IMG/VR virus record: IMGVR_UViG_3300042937_000802
Coordinates: 27,462-91,461 of that record
Origin: a virus
DNA: 64,000 nt
Reading direction: 5' to 3' (one strand)
Both the position numbers and the translations under genes were made by a program. Each line of letters begins with the position of its first letter. Positions within the stretch are counted from its first letter, which is position 1. Shown here piece by piece: positions 32,327-40,943 of this stretch. A model generated the notes under the pieces. The model searched no databases, was not told where the DNA came from, and saw only the letters and a list, made by a program, of their open reading frames with translations.

Positions 32327-32986
32327 ATGATTATTGATTTACAGGAAATTAAAACACTTTGGATTAATTTAGATCGGGCTACAAAAAACGCAGAAGATAT
32401 AACAAAGCAATGTGAAATTTATGGAATAAAAAACCATGAAAGATTTCCAGCAATAGTTATTGATCCTTCAAATCATTTATGTGTAAGTCATCATCCACAC
32501 ATGAAGCCATATTTGGCTGGTTGTGGGCTTTCTCACATAGAATGCATTAAAAAAAGTATTGGCAGTGGTCCAACACTGGTTTTGGAAGATGATGCTCAGA
32601 TTACACCGGCATATGAGAATATTATAGAAGTTCCAGATAATATTGATGCACTTTATCTGGGTGTTTCTACCGGTTCTCAACAATATTTGAGTTGTGCATA
32701 CAATGAAAAATATTTAAGAATAGGCAGAATGTTAGCAGCACATGCGGTTGTTTATATATCTGAACGGTATAAACAAGCAGCATTAGCAGAAGCAGAAAGA
32801 TTTGTACACGAATTGCATTATCCGTGGGACATATCACCTTCAGTAATCCAAGAACACTTTTTAGTATTGACTCCAAAATTGCCATTTTACATTCAATCAG
32901 ACAATAGACAATCTGAACACAAATGGCAATTTTTTACAGATAAAGCAATAGAAGACAAAGGTTATAACTTTAATGATAACTTTTAA
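32327..32986 (+). CDS. Glycosyltransferase, GT25 (LPS biosynthesis) type
   Basis: A 219-residue protein opening the sugar island. The start LWINLDRATKNAEDITKQC is the typical V/I-N-L-x-R-x-x-x-R opening of GT25 enzymes, GCGLSHIECIKKSI the conserved middle G-C-x-x-S-H motif, and TLVLEDDAQITPAYE carries the acidic L-E-D-D metal-binding motif. GT25 members add galactose or related sugars to LPS and, in eukaryotes, to collagen hydroxylysine. A GAGG ribosome-binding sequence and early promoter precede it. It overlaps the next gene by 14 nt. Acceptor unknown. Confidence 0.75.
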   Translation: MIIDLQEIKTLWINLDRATKNAEDITKQCEIYGIKNHERFPAIVIDPSNHLCVSHHPHMKPYLAGCGLSHIECIKKSIGSGPTLVLEDDAQITPAYENIIEVPDNIDALYLGVSTGSQQYLSCAYNEKYLRIGRMLAAHAVVYISERYKQAALAEAERFVHELHYPWDISPSVIQEHFLVLTPKLPFYIQSDNRQSEHKWQFFTDKAIEDKGYNFNDNF

Positions 32987-33761
32987 AAATTTAGGAGCAT
33001 ATGGTAGAATGGGAAACCAGATGTTCCAGTATGCACTTTTATATTCAATTGCCAAGACAAGAGAATACGAATTTGGTATACCTTATAATTTAAAATCAAA
33101 TAATCCATATTTTAATATGTGTCTCTCAGATTCTTTTGATAATTTATCAGCAAAAAACAGCGATGATGCTCATATCATATATCAAGCAAAAGAAAAAGTT
33201 TGGGGATATAATCCAGGAATTTTTGGTATATCCGACAATACAGATATACTTGGTTATTTTCAAAGTGAAAAATATTTTATAGATTATAAAACACAATTAT
33301 TAAAAGAATTTGAATTTAAAAAAGACATTCAAAGAAAAGCACTTGATATTCGAAGCATTACAAAAGAACCAATAATATCTGTTCACCTGAGACTAGGTGA
33401 TTACAAAAATTTAGTTGGTAAACATCCTATTTGTACTATAGAGTATTATAAAGAAGCTCTCAGTAAATTACCAGAAGATTTATTGATTGTAGCTTTTAGT
33501 GATGAACCAGATTTAGCAAAAGATTTATTTGATTCTTTAAGGAGAAAATATTTTATTACAGAGTCTAATGATCAAAATGTTGATATGTGTGCCATGACTT
33601 TATGTGATTATCACGTTATAGCAAACAGTAGTTTTAGTTGGTGGGGCGCATGGCTTGGAGAAAGTAAAAAAGTTATAGCTCCGAGTCAGTGGTTTGGTGA
33701 ATCTCATGATATGCCAAAAAATTGGTCAGATATTTATTGCAAAGATTGGATTATTATATAA
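32973..33761 (+). CDS. Alpha-1,2-fucosyltransferase-like protein (GT11)
   Basis: A 262-residue protein with the GT11 hallmarks: an N-terminal LGRxGNQMFQYA-like motif (YGRMGNQMFQYALLYSIAK), the GDP-binding HxRxGDY motif at H138-L-R140-L-G-D-Y, and the C-terminal NSSFSWWGAWLG. GT11 enzymes transfer fucose from GDP-fucose. The matching donor pathway is supplied in part by gmd at 45830. Overlaps with genes on both sides (TAATG with the next) indicate one operon. Lower confidence only for the exact donor and linkage. Confidence 0.85.
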   Translation: MITFKNLGAYGRMGNQMFQYALLYSIAKTREYEFGIPYNLKSNNPYFNMCLSDSFDNLSAKNSDDAHIIYQAKEKVWGYNPGIFGISDNTDILGYFQSEKYFIDYKTQLLKEFEFKKDIQRKALDIRSITKEPIISVHLRLGDYKNLVGKHPICTIEYYKEALSKLPEDLLIVAFSDEPDLAKDLFDSLRRKYFITESNDQNVDMCAMTLCDYHVIANSSFSWWGAWLGESKKVIAPSQWFGESHDMPKNWSDIYCKDWIII

Positions 33762-34366
33762 TGCTATTTGATATTACTCAATATATAAAAAAAGAAATTA
33801 ATGGAATTATTCAAATCGGAGCCCATCACGGCAACGAATATGAAACATTAAAAAAATTATCTGAAAATATTTTAATGTTTGAGCCACAAAAAAAAGTTTA
33901 TGAAAAACTTTTTAATAAATTGGGATCATTCTCAAATGTTATTATAGAAAATAAAGCTCTGGGATCTTCTAGTGGAACTATGAATATGTACACGGAACAG
34001 GCAAATGAAGGGCAATCCAGTTCTTTACTTTCCCCACAATTGCATTGTGTACAATATCCTGGAATAAAATTTAATGGAACGGAAGAAGTAGAAGTTATTA
34101 CATTAAATGAATATTTTAGTAATAAAACATTTAATTATAATTTAATTACGCTAGATGTACAGGGATATGAGTTAGAAGTATTAAAAGGATCTACTAATAT
34201 TTTATTAAATGTTGATTATATTTTGTGTGAAGTAAATCGAGCTGAATTATATAAAAATTGTCCTATGGTTGAAGAAATAGATACTTTTTTAGCCTCATAC
34301 GGATTTAAAAGAGAAGTAACATCTTGGGATGGATATACTTGGGGTGATGCTCTTTATGTTAAATGA
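33761..34366 (+). CDS. FkbM-family methyltransferase
   Basis: A 201-residue protein from ATG 33761, which overlaps the preceding TAA; a longer in-frame start upstream would lie inside the fucosyltransferase gene. The SAM-binding start (IIQIGAHHGNEYETLKKL, then MFEPQKKVYEKL) and the second conserved block (YNLITLDVQGYELEVLKGSTNIL) are the FkbM signatures. FkbM enzymes O-methylate sugars or polyketides, often in glycan clusters. Here it is likely to methylate a sugar of the island's product. Confidence 0.85.
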   Translation: MLFDITQYIKKEINGIIQIGAHHGNEYETLKKLSENILMFEPQKKVYEKLFNKLGSFSNVIIENKALGSSSGTMNMYTEQANEGQSSSLLSPQLHCVQYPGIKFNGTEEVEVITLNEYFSNKTFNYNLITLDVQGYELEVLKGSTNILLNVDYILCEVNRAELYKNCPMVEEIDTFLASYGFKREVTSWDGYTWGDALYVK

Positions 34367-35171
34367 AATATCGGGGTTTGGAAGCCCATTTTCGCATGAT
34401 GTAACTTCATGTCATAATGTATTGCCTAAAAATTTTAAATGGGTTTTTAATAAACCATCAAATATAGAAATCTATATGGATTATAATATTTTAGGTGGAT
34501 ACAATAGCAAAAGCAAAAATAAATTTTTATGGTTATCAGAATCTAAAGAAATAGTCAGTGATCAATTTAATTATATAAAAGATAATTATACAGAATTAAA
34601 AAAAATATATAAAAAAATATTTACTAATATAGCAGATTTAATCGTTTTAGACGAATGCTTTGAGTATTGCCCTCCTGCATCAAATAAAAGTTGGATTGTA
34701 GATGGTAAAATTTATAATAAAAGTAAAATTGCTTCAATGATTTGTTCGGGAGTAAATGAAACATCTGGACACAAATACAGAAACAATTTAATGAATTTTT
34801 ATAAAGAAAAAAATGTTCCAATAGATTTTTATGGAAGATCTCATAATCCTTTCAATAAAAAAGAAGAAGCCCTTGCAGATTATTGTTTTTCTTTTGTAGT
34901 AGAAAATGGTCAATATAGTGATTACTACACAGAAAAAATTATGGATTGTTTTGCAACAGGAACTATACCAATATATTATGGATCACCAGAAATATATAAA
35001 AATTTTAATATGAATGGAATATTATTATTAGACAATTCATTTAATTATGATATATTATCTTTTGAATTATACCAATCAAAACTGGATGCAATACATGATA
35101 ATTTTATTAAAGAAAAAAATCATAAAATCGCTGATGATGTTTTGTTTGAAAAACTACAAAAATACATATGA
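34356..35171 (+). CDS. GT10-like fucosyltransferase (alpha-1,3/4 type)
   Basis: About 271 residues from ATG 34356; earlier in-frame starts would only add residues coded inside the methyltransferase gene. The C-terminal half has the GT10 nucleotide-sugar motif: FSFVVENGQYSDYYTEKIMDCFATGTIPIYYGSPEIY, i.e. F-x-x-x-x-E-N-x-x-x-x-D-Y-x-T-E-K-(I/L)-x-x-x-x-x-x-G-x-(V/I)-P-(I/V)-Y-x-G-x-P. GT10 enzymes add fucose to glucose or GlcNAc from GDP-fucose. It is strongly AT-rich. A second GT10-like gene follows, overlapping by 4 nt. Confidence 0.75.
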   Translation: MLNEISGFGSPFSHDVTSCHNVLPKNFKWVFNKPSNIEIYMDYNILGGYNSKSKNKFLWLSESKEIVSDQFNYIKDNYTELKKIYKKIFTNIADLIVLDECFEYCPPASNKSWIVDGKIYNKSKIASMICSGVNETSGHKYRNNLMNFYKEKNVPIDFYGRSHNPFNKKEEALADYCFSFVVENGQYSDYYTEKIMDCFATGTIPIYYGSPEIYKNFNMNGILLLDNSFNYDILSFELYQSKLDAIHDNFIKEKNHKIADDVLFEKLQKYI

Positions 35172-36118
35172 ATCCCATTATACATAACGCAGATTATTTA
35201 TTTAATCCAGATTTAATTAATTTTGATATTCCAGTAGAAATACATGTAACGCGATTTTTATTAAATGATTATCCGCAGTGTATAATAAAACATTATAATA
35301 AAATTGAAACTGAAAATATTTTTAATGAAAAAACAAATTATACATTTAATTCAACCAATTATAGAGTATTTGTGGATTCAAATGAGCCTGCAGTATGTTA
35401 TATGAAAGAAACAGAAGAAGATATAATAAAATTTTCAAGTTTTTATGATTTATTATTAACTTCAAATAAAAATATTTTAGAAAAAGTACCACATTCCAAA
35501 TTATTTGTATATGGTACTACTTGGTTAAATAAACAAAATAAAGATAAAACATATTTGGGAGAAGTAGATTTAAATTTTCAAGGATTTGATCTTAATAAAA
35601 CAAATAGTATTAGTTTTTTAAAAACAAATAAATCACCACAAGCAATAAATAATGTTCCTGGATATGCTTTAAGAGAAAAAATTTGGCCATTAAAAAATAA
35701 TATTAACCATAATTCTTTATTTTATTATAGTAATGTTTATAATAATATTACAGGAATAAATAATGATGGCCCGCTTCCAAAAGACGATAAATTAAATATT
35801 TTTAATTCTAAATTTTCTATAATAATAGAAAATTCTGAAGAAACAAATTATTTTAGTGAAAAAATCATTGATTGTTTATTAACAAAAACAATACCAATTT
35901 ATTGGGGATGCCCCAATATAAATCACTATTTTGATACTAATGGATTTATAATTTTTGAAAATGAAAATGATTTTTTAAATAAAGTTAATTCAATTAATCT
36001 GCAATCATTTTATGAAAATAAAAAAGAATACGTAGAACACAATTTCAATGAAGCAAAAAAATATGCTTTAAATTATTCTAAAAGATTAGAAAATACAATA
36101 AATAATTTTATAAAATAA
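35168..36118 (+). CDS. GT10-like glycosyltransferase, second
   Basis: A 316-residue protein with the same GT10-type motif near the C-terminus (FSIIIENSEETNYFSEKIIDCLLTKTIPIYWGCPNI). The N-terminal half is divergent and unassigned. It is the most AT-rich gene of the window, with long runs of AAT, TTT, AAA and ATT codons. Its start overlaps the stop of the preceding gene (ATGA). Two adjacent GT10-like enzymes suggest a fucose- or deoxyhexose-rich glycan. The substrate could be another 6-deoxysugar made by the nearby dehydratases. Confidence 0.65.
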   Translation: MNPIIHNADYLFNPDLINFDIPVEIHVTRFLLNDYPQCIIKHYNKIETENIFNEKTNYTFNSTNYRVFVDSNEPAVCYMKETEEDIIKFSSFYDLLLTSNKNILEKVPHSKLFVYGTTWLNKQNKDKTYLGEVDLNFQGFDLNKTNSISFLKTNKSPQAINNVPGYALREKIWPLKNNINHNSLFYYSNVYNNITGINNDGPLPKDDKLNIFNSKFSIIIENSEETNYFSEKIIDCLLTKTIPIYWGCPNINHYFDTNGFIIFENENDFLNKVNSINLQSFYENKKEYVEHNFNEAKKYALNYSKRLENTINNFIK

Positions 36119-36121
36119 TAA

Positions 36122-36149
36122 TTGCATATTACAAATTATAGTATATATT
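36122..36149 (+). promoter_or_regulatory. Sigma70-type promoter inside the sugar island
   Basis: TTGCAT at 36122-36127, 16-nt spacer, TATATT at 36144-36149, then 10 nt to the ATG at 36160; no ribosome-binding sequence. Confidence 0.45.
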
Positions 36150-36159
36150 AATAATAATT

Positions 36160-37464
36160 ATGGACCATATTTTAAAAGAAATAGAAAAATATATAAATGA
36201 AAAACCAAAAAAGGTTTGGATTCCAGGGCATGATTGGGTGCAATATGCAGGTCCATATTTTGATTCTGAAGAATATGTAGGAGCAGTCGAAGCACTATTA
36301 AATGGTTGGCTAGTATTAGGGCAGCTTGGTATTAAGTTTGAAAACATATTTCCAAAACTTTTAAATAAAAATTTTGGTATTCTAACAAATAGTGGAAGCA
36401 GTTCAAATTTATTAATGATGTCAGCACTGACATCAAAAAGATTATATAATCTTCCAAAGGGAACTAAGGTAATAACACCAATCGCCGGCTTCCCTACTAC
36501 AATAAATCCAATATTTCAAGTAGGATTTGAACCAGTTTTTGTTGATATTGATTTAGAAACCTTAAATTTAAATCTAGAAGAAGTAGAACAAAAAGCAAAA
36601 GAAGGTTGTAAAGTTATAACTTTTGCACATGTTTTGGGAAATCCTCCAAACATGGATAAACTGATGAATATTGTTAAAGAGTATGACTTAATACTTTTAG
36701 AAGATTGTTGCGATGCTTTGGGTTCTCTTTATAAAGAAAAACCATTGGGATCATTTGGTGAAATGTCCAGTTGTTCTTTTTATCCCGCTCACCACATAAC
36801 AATGGGAGAAGGTGGATTTATAGCTTGCAATACGCAAGAACAAGAAACAGTTATAAGAAGTTTTCGAGAATGGGGTAGAGGATGTTTTTGTGTTGGACAA
36901 AAAGCCAATTTATTAAAAAATGGGTGTTGTGGAAAAAGATTTTCTAATTGGTTGCCTTCTTTGCCAGATGAAGTCTTTGATCACAAATATGTTTATGATG
37001 AAATTGGTTATAATTTAAAACCAATAGAACTGCAAGCAGCCATGGGATTGGCTCAAATAAAAAAACTTCCACGAATACATCAATTGAGAAAAAATAATCA
37101 TAAACGTTTATATGATATTTTTTCAAAATATGAAGACTATTTTATTTTACCTAAAGCAACAGAACACTCCGATCCTAGTTGGTTTGCATTTGCAGTAACT
37201 ATTAAAGATAATAATAAATTTAAAAGAAAAGATATTATTGATTATTTTGAAGATCATAAAATTCAAACTAGACCATATTTTGCTGGAAATATTATGTTAC
37301 AACCAGCATATAGTGGTATGTTAAATAATGATGATATAATTAAAAATTATCCTAATGCAAGAAAAGTAACAACGGATACATTTTTTCTAGGAACTAGTCC
37401 GGTAATTACAGAAGAACAATTAAATTATATTGAAAAAATTATTACTAAATTTTTTAAAAAATAA
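36160..37464 (+). CDS. RfbH/E1-type Fe-S sugar dehydratase (CDP-4-keto-6-deoxyglucose 3-dehydrase-like)
   Basis: A 434-residue DegT-family protein with the features of DdhC/RfbH (E1), not of an aminotransferase. The cofactor lysine is replaced by histidine in FYPAHHITMGEGG (H211-H212), which in E1 allows PMP-dependent C-3 dehydration. E1 carries a [2Fe-2S] cluster on C-x57-C-x1-C-x7-C; here C184-x57-C242-x1-C244 is exactly kept, and the last Cys falls at C256 or C257, 4-5 residues later than in E1. WGRGCFC ... CCGKRF matches the E1 WGRxCxC ... CGKRF region. The enzyme initiates 3,6-dideoxysugar synthesis. An E3-type reductase is not seen in the window. It has its own promoter. Confidence 0.85.
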   Translation: MDHILKEIEKYINEKPKKVWIPGHDWVQYAGPYFDSEEYVGAVEALLNGWLVLGQLGIKFENIFPKLLNKNFGILTNSGSSSNLLMMSALTSKRLYNLPKGTKVITPIAGFPTTINPIFQVGFEPVFVDIDLETLNLNLEEVEQKAKEGCKVITFAHVLGNPPNMDKLMNIVKEYDLILLEDCCDALGSLYKEKPLGSFGEMSSCSFYPAHHITMGEGGFIACNTQEQETVIRSFREWGRGCFCVGQKANLLKNGCCGKRFSNWLPSLPDEVFDHKYVYDEIGYNLKPIELQAAMGLAQIKKLPRIHQLRKNNHKRLYDIFSKYEDYFILPKATEHSDPSWFAFAVTIKDNNKFKRKDIIDYFEDHKIQTRPYFAGNIMLQPAYSGMLNNDDIIKNYPNARKVTTDTFFLGTSPVITEEQLNYIEKIITKFFKK

Positions 37465-37474
37465 GGAATATGCT

Positions 37475-38188
37475 GTGAATAATAAAAGAGTGTTAATGAT
37501 AACGGGAACAACTGATCTTGGTAAAGGTTTACTTCCTGGTTGGCCATTAGCTGAAGATAATTATATGGAAGAAGTGTTTAATTTAACACTACCTTCCAAA
37601 CAAAGATATTGCAAAAAATATGGATATGATCTTTTATCACTTCGTTCATTTGGAATTGATAAAAAAAATAGGTATAAACCAGAAGATATTGCAGCATTAA
37701 GAGTTGTGCGTCCTTTAGAAATGTTAGAATACTATGATATTGTTATGTGGATAGATGCAGATTCTATTATAACAAATGATAATATTAATATTAATGATTT
37801 CCCATTAGATGATGATCATTGTTTTTATGCTTCATGGGACTGGAATGGTCAAGTTTCAATGAGTACTGGTAATTTTATATTAACAAATAATCAACATACT
37901 TCATATTTTGAAAATACATTTCATAAAATTAGACATAATTTTAATAGTGAACAAGAAGGAATAAATGTTATGTATAATTATGATTTAAATTCAAAAAATA
38001 TAATTAAAATTTTAGATCATAATTTTTTAGGTTCTGTATCTTCTAAAGAAATATGTAAAGAGGCTTGGTTAGATAGACCAGCTCCAACGCATCCATGGAC
38101 AAAGGATTCATTCTTATTACATCTTACAGGGTTATCAAATAAAAAAAGAATTGAAATGTTACATGAATATTATAGAGAATATTTATAA
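37475..38188 (+). CDS. Putative glycosyltransferase with DxD motif
   Basis: A 237-residue protein from GTG 37475, chosen because AAGGA lies 7 nt before it; the frame is open 45 nt further upstream inside the previous gene. It starts VLMITGTTDLGKG, has KQRYCKKYGYDL, and WIDADSII as a DxD-type nucleotide-sugar motif, followed by FYASWDWNGQVSMSTGNFIL and a late HPWTKDSFLLHLTG. This is the pattern of GT34-like or similar galactosyl/mannosyltransferases (Q-x-x-Y-x-x-x-x-G-Y ... W-x-D-x-D ... G-x-F-x-x-x-N ... H). Donor and acceptor unknown. Confidence 0.65.
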   Translation: MNNKRVLMITGTTDLGKGLLPGWPLAEDNYMEEVFNLTLPSKQRYCKKYGYDLLSLRSFGIDKKNRYKPEDIAALRVVRPLEMLEYYDIVMWIDADSIITNDNININDFPLDDDHCFYASWDWNGQVSMSTGNFILTNNQHTSYFENTFHKIRHNFNSEQEGINVMYNYDLNSKNIIKILDHNFLGSVSSKEICKEAWLDRPAPTHPWTKDSFLLHLTGLSNKKRIEMLHEYYREYL

Positions 38189-38209
38189 ATAAAAAAAGAA
38201 TATTAAATA

Positions 38210-39157
38210 ATGAAAATTGTATATATAACAGGTTGTTTAGGTTTTATAGGATCTTATGTTACTCGCTTATGTCTTAAAAAAGGATGGTATGTTAAAGGTA
38301 TAGATAAAATGACATATGCTGCCAATAAAGAATTATTGGAAGAATTTAAAAAATATAATAATTTTTCATTTGTTCAATGTGATATAAATGATTTAAAGTT
38401 TTTGTATGACTGTGATTACATTATAAACACAGCAGCAGAAACACATGTTGGAAATTCTATTGCAAATAGTGATGATTTTATTACTAGTAATATAAACGGT
38501 GTTCATAACATTTTGGAATTAATAAAAAACTATAGGCAAGAGAACACTAAAATTCCTACCCTACTACACTTTAGCACAGATGAAGTGTATGGTGATATTG
38601 TAGAAGGCGCGCACACTGAATTTGATTTACTAAAACCATCCAATCCATATTCTGCTTCAAAAGCAGCAGCAGATATGTTAGTATTGGCTTGGGCTAGAAC
38701 TTATAAGATACCATATGTTATTATTCGTCCTACTAATAATTATGGTATAGGTCAATATGTTGAAAAACTAATACCAAAGGCATGTAAGTATTTAAAGTTA
38801 GGAAGAAAGATACCACTTCACAATAATGGAACACCAATACGAAATTGGCTACATGCTGAAGACACAGCAAATGCTGTCATTCAATTAATAGAGAATGGTG
38901 TCACAAATGAGATCTATAATATATGTGGTGGATATGAACAAAGTAATTTACAGACAGTCAGCAAACTATTAACAGCATATGGTGTAATCGAAAACCAAGA
39001 AGAATATATTGATTTTTCTTGCAATAGACCTGGTCAAGATGTAAGATATGCTTTAGACGATTCGAAGTTAAGGTCTATTGGTTGGGAACCAAAAAAGATA
39101 TTTGATGAAGAACTTAAATCTACAGTACACTACTACAAGAATAAATTTATATGGTAA
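38210..39157 (+). CDS. NDP-glucose 4,6-dehydratase-like SDR (RmlB family)
   Basis: A 315-residue extended SDR. The NAD motif is GCLGFIGS (8-15), the catalytic region LHFSTDEVYGDI has the T-D-E triad typical of NDP-glucose 4,6-dehydratases, and NPYSASKAAADMLV provides Y-x-x-x-K. The later HNNGTPIRNWLHAEDTANA block is also RmlB-like. The product would be an NDP-4-keto-6-deoxyhexose, the substrate of E1-type dehydratase encoded just upstream. Whether it prefers dTDP- or CDP-glucose cannot be told. The next gene overlaps its end. Confidence 0.85.
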   Translation: MKIVYITGCLGFIGSYVTRLCLKKGWYVKGIDKMTYAANKELLEEFKKYNNFSFVQCDINDLKFLYDCDYIINTAAETHVGNSIANSDDFITSNINGVHNILELIKNYRQENTKIPTLLHFSTDEVYGDIVEGAHTEFDLLKPSNPYSASKAAADMLVLAWARTYKIPYVIIRPTNNYGIGQYVEKLIPKACKYLKLGRKIPLHNNGTPIRNWLHAEDTANAVIQLIENGVTNEIYNICGGYEQSNLQTVSKLLTAYGVIENQEEYIDFSCNRPGQDVRYALDDSKLRSIGWEPKKIFDEELKSTVHYYKNKFIW

Positions 39158-39450
39158 TTTATATTGATATAGACGATACAATCTGTAATAGTCCTAATAA
39201 ACCAGACTATACGGTTTGCTATCCTATTTTAGAAAATATAATTAAAGCCAATAAATTATATGATGATGGACATTTAATAGTTTATTGGACTGCCAGAGGA
39301 ACTGCAACTGGTATTGATTGGTCTGATATTACTAAAAAACAACTAAAAGAATGGGGAGTTAAATATCATGATTTAAAATTTGGTAAACCAAATTATGATC
39401 TCTTCATTGATGATAAAAATATGAATACCAAAGATTGGAATCTTATATGA
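39151..39450 (+). CDS. Small HAD-family phosphatase-like protein
   Basis: A 99-residue protein beginning at the ATG that overlaps the RmlB-like stop. DIDDTI at residues 5-10 is HAD motif I with both aspartates, YWTARGT is motif II, and KPNYDLFIDDKN supplies the motif III lysine and motif IV aspartates. Short HADs of this type occur in polysaccharide clusters, where they remove phosphate from sugar-phosphate intermediates. Between a sugar dehydratase and a NeuB-type synthase, a sugar-9-phosphate or similar phosphatase is plausible but not shown. Confidence 0.7.
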   Translation: MVIYIDIDDTICNSPNKPDYTVCYPILENIIKANKLYDDGHLIVYWTARGTATGIDWSDITKKQLKEWGVKYHDLKFGKPNYDLFIDDKNMNTKDWNLI

Positions 39451-40943
39451 TTAAACCTTTAATAATTTGTGAGATGGCAAATAACCACATGGGAGATGTC
39501 AATCATGGTAAATTGATGATTGAACAATTCTCTGAAGTATGTAAGAAGTACTCTGATCATTTTAGATTTGCTTGGAAGTTTCAATTTAGAGACTTTTCAA
39601 CCTATATTCATAAAGATTTCAGAAATAACATGGAACACAAATATGTAAAACGGTTTACAGAAACCATGTTAAGCAAAGAACAATTTATAGAACTTAAGAA
39701 TCATGCAAAGACATATGGATTTATAACCATGTGTACTGGTTTTGATGAAGGTTCTATTGATCTTATATCAGAAATGTCATTTGATATTCTTAAAGTTGCA
39801 AGTTGTTCTTTTAATGATTGGCCGTTATTAAACAAGATTGTAACAACAGATAAGCCAATTATTATTTCCACTGCCGGAGCATCTCTGGAACAAATCGATA
39901 GTGTCGTTAGTTTTATGCAGCATCGCAATAAAGATATTTCATTGATGCATTGTGTTGGTGAATATCCAACAGAAGCAGATAGATTACAATTAAATCAAAT
40001 TGATTTACTCAAGCAACGATATCCAAATGTTCCAATTGGTTATTCTACACACGAAGAACCAGCACAAGTCGATGCAATAAAACTGGCATTAGCAAAGGGA
40101 ATAGAACTAGCAGAAAAACATGTTGCGGTTTTAACAGAAAAATATCAACCAAATGCTTATTCTGTAACACCAGAACAAATGGATTCTTGGTTATTTGCTG
40201 CTGTAACTGCCATTAGAATGTGTGGTGTTCATGGGGAGCGTTCTCCGATTTCTGAACGAGAGCAAAAGGATCTTCTCCAGTTTAAGAGAGGCATTTATCT
40301 TAATAAGGATATAGCTAAGGGATGTTTGATTACAAAGAATGACATCTATTATGCTTGGCCAAATGTTCAAAACCAATTATTGGCAAATGATGCGTCAAAG
40401 TACAATCAATTCGTAGCAACAAATTATATCTCAGCAGATTCTCCTTTACTCAAAGATGATGTAGTAATTAAAAATACAAGAGAAAAGGTTTGGAATATTG
40501 TTCAAGAAGTAAAAACATTCTTAAAACAATCTGGTGTGGTCTATCCGGGTAAAGCAGACTTGGAGATTTCTCACCATTATGGTCTTGACAAATTTTATGA
40601 AACTGGTATTACTATGATTACTGTAGTAAATCGTGAGTACTGTAAAAAACTTATCATAGTATTGCCAAATCAAACACACCCCGAACAATACCATAAAGAA
40701 AAGGAAGAAACTTTTGTAGTTCTTCATGGTGAAGTTGAACTTTGTTTAAATGGAAGTGTTCAAACTTTAAAAAAGGGTGATGTGATAACAATTGAAAAAC
40801 AAATAAGACATGAGTTTACAACTAAAACTGGTTGTATAATTGAAGAGGTTTCTTCCACTCACTATTTAAATGATTCCTACTACACCGATGAAACAATCGC
40901 ACAGAATAAAGATCGCAAAACTTTTGTGACATATTGGCTATGA
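39447..40943 (+). CDS. NeuB-like nonulosonate synthase with SAF and C-terminal cupin domain
   Basis: A 498-residue protein from ATG 39447 (GGA in front); a TTG 12 nt earlier is less likely. The N-terminal TIM barrel (about 1-270) has the NeuB features: CEMANNHMGD, KFQFRD, SCSFNDWPLL, TAGASLEQID, LMHCVGEYPT and GYSTHE, ending EKHVAV. An SAF (antifreeze-like) domain follows (about 275-340: RGIYLNKDIAKGCLITKNDI). The C-terminal part (about 395-475: EQYHKEKEETFVVLHGEVELCLNG ... GDVITIEKQIRHEFTT) is a cupin, not present in classical NeuB. It condenses PEP with a 6-carbon sugar to a sialic-acid-like C9 sugar; the exact sugar is unknown. Confidence 0.85.
   Translation: MIKPLIICEMANNHMGDVNHGKLMIEQFSEVCKKYSDHFRFAWKFQFRDFSTYIHKDFRNNMEHKYVKRFTETMLSKEQFIELKNHAKTYGFITMCTGFDEGSIDLISEMSFDILKVASCSFNDWPLLNKIVTTDKPIIISTAGASLEQIDSVVSFMQHRNKDISLMHCVGEYPTEADRLQLNQIDLLKQRYPNVPIGYSTHEEPAQVDAIKLALAKGIELAEKHVAVLTEKYQPNAYSVTPEQMDSWLFAAVTAIRMCGVHGERSPISEREQKDLLQFKRGIYLNKDIAKGCLITKNDIYYAWPNVQNQLLANDASKYNQFVATNYISADSPLLKDDVVIKNTREKVWNIVQEVKTFLKQSGVVYPGKADLEISHHYGLDKFYETGITMITVVNREYCKKLIIVLPNQTHPEQYHKEKEETFVVLHGEVELCLNGSVQTLKKGDVITIEKQIRHEFTTKTGCIIEEVSSTHYLNDSYYTDETIAQNKDRKTFVTYWL

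Noticed and set aside
36160-37464. Ordinary sugar aminotransferase of the DegT family
   Set aside because: The PLP lysine position is His in YPAHHITMGEGG and the Fe-S cysteine pattern is present, both typical of the E1-type dehydratase.
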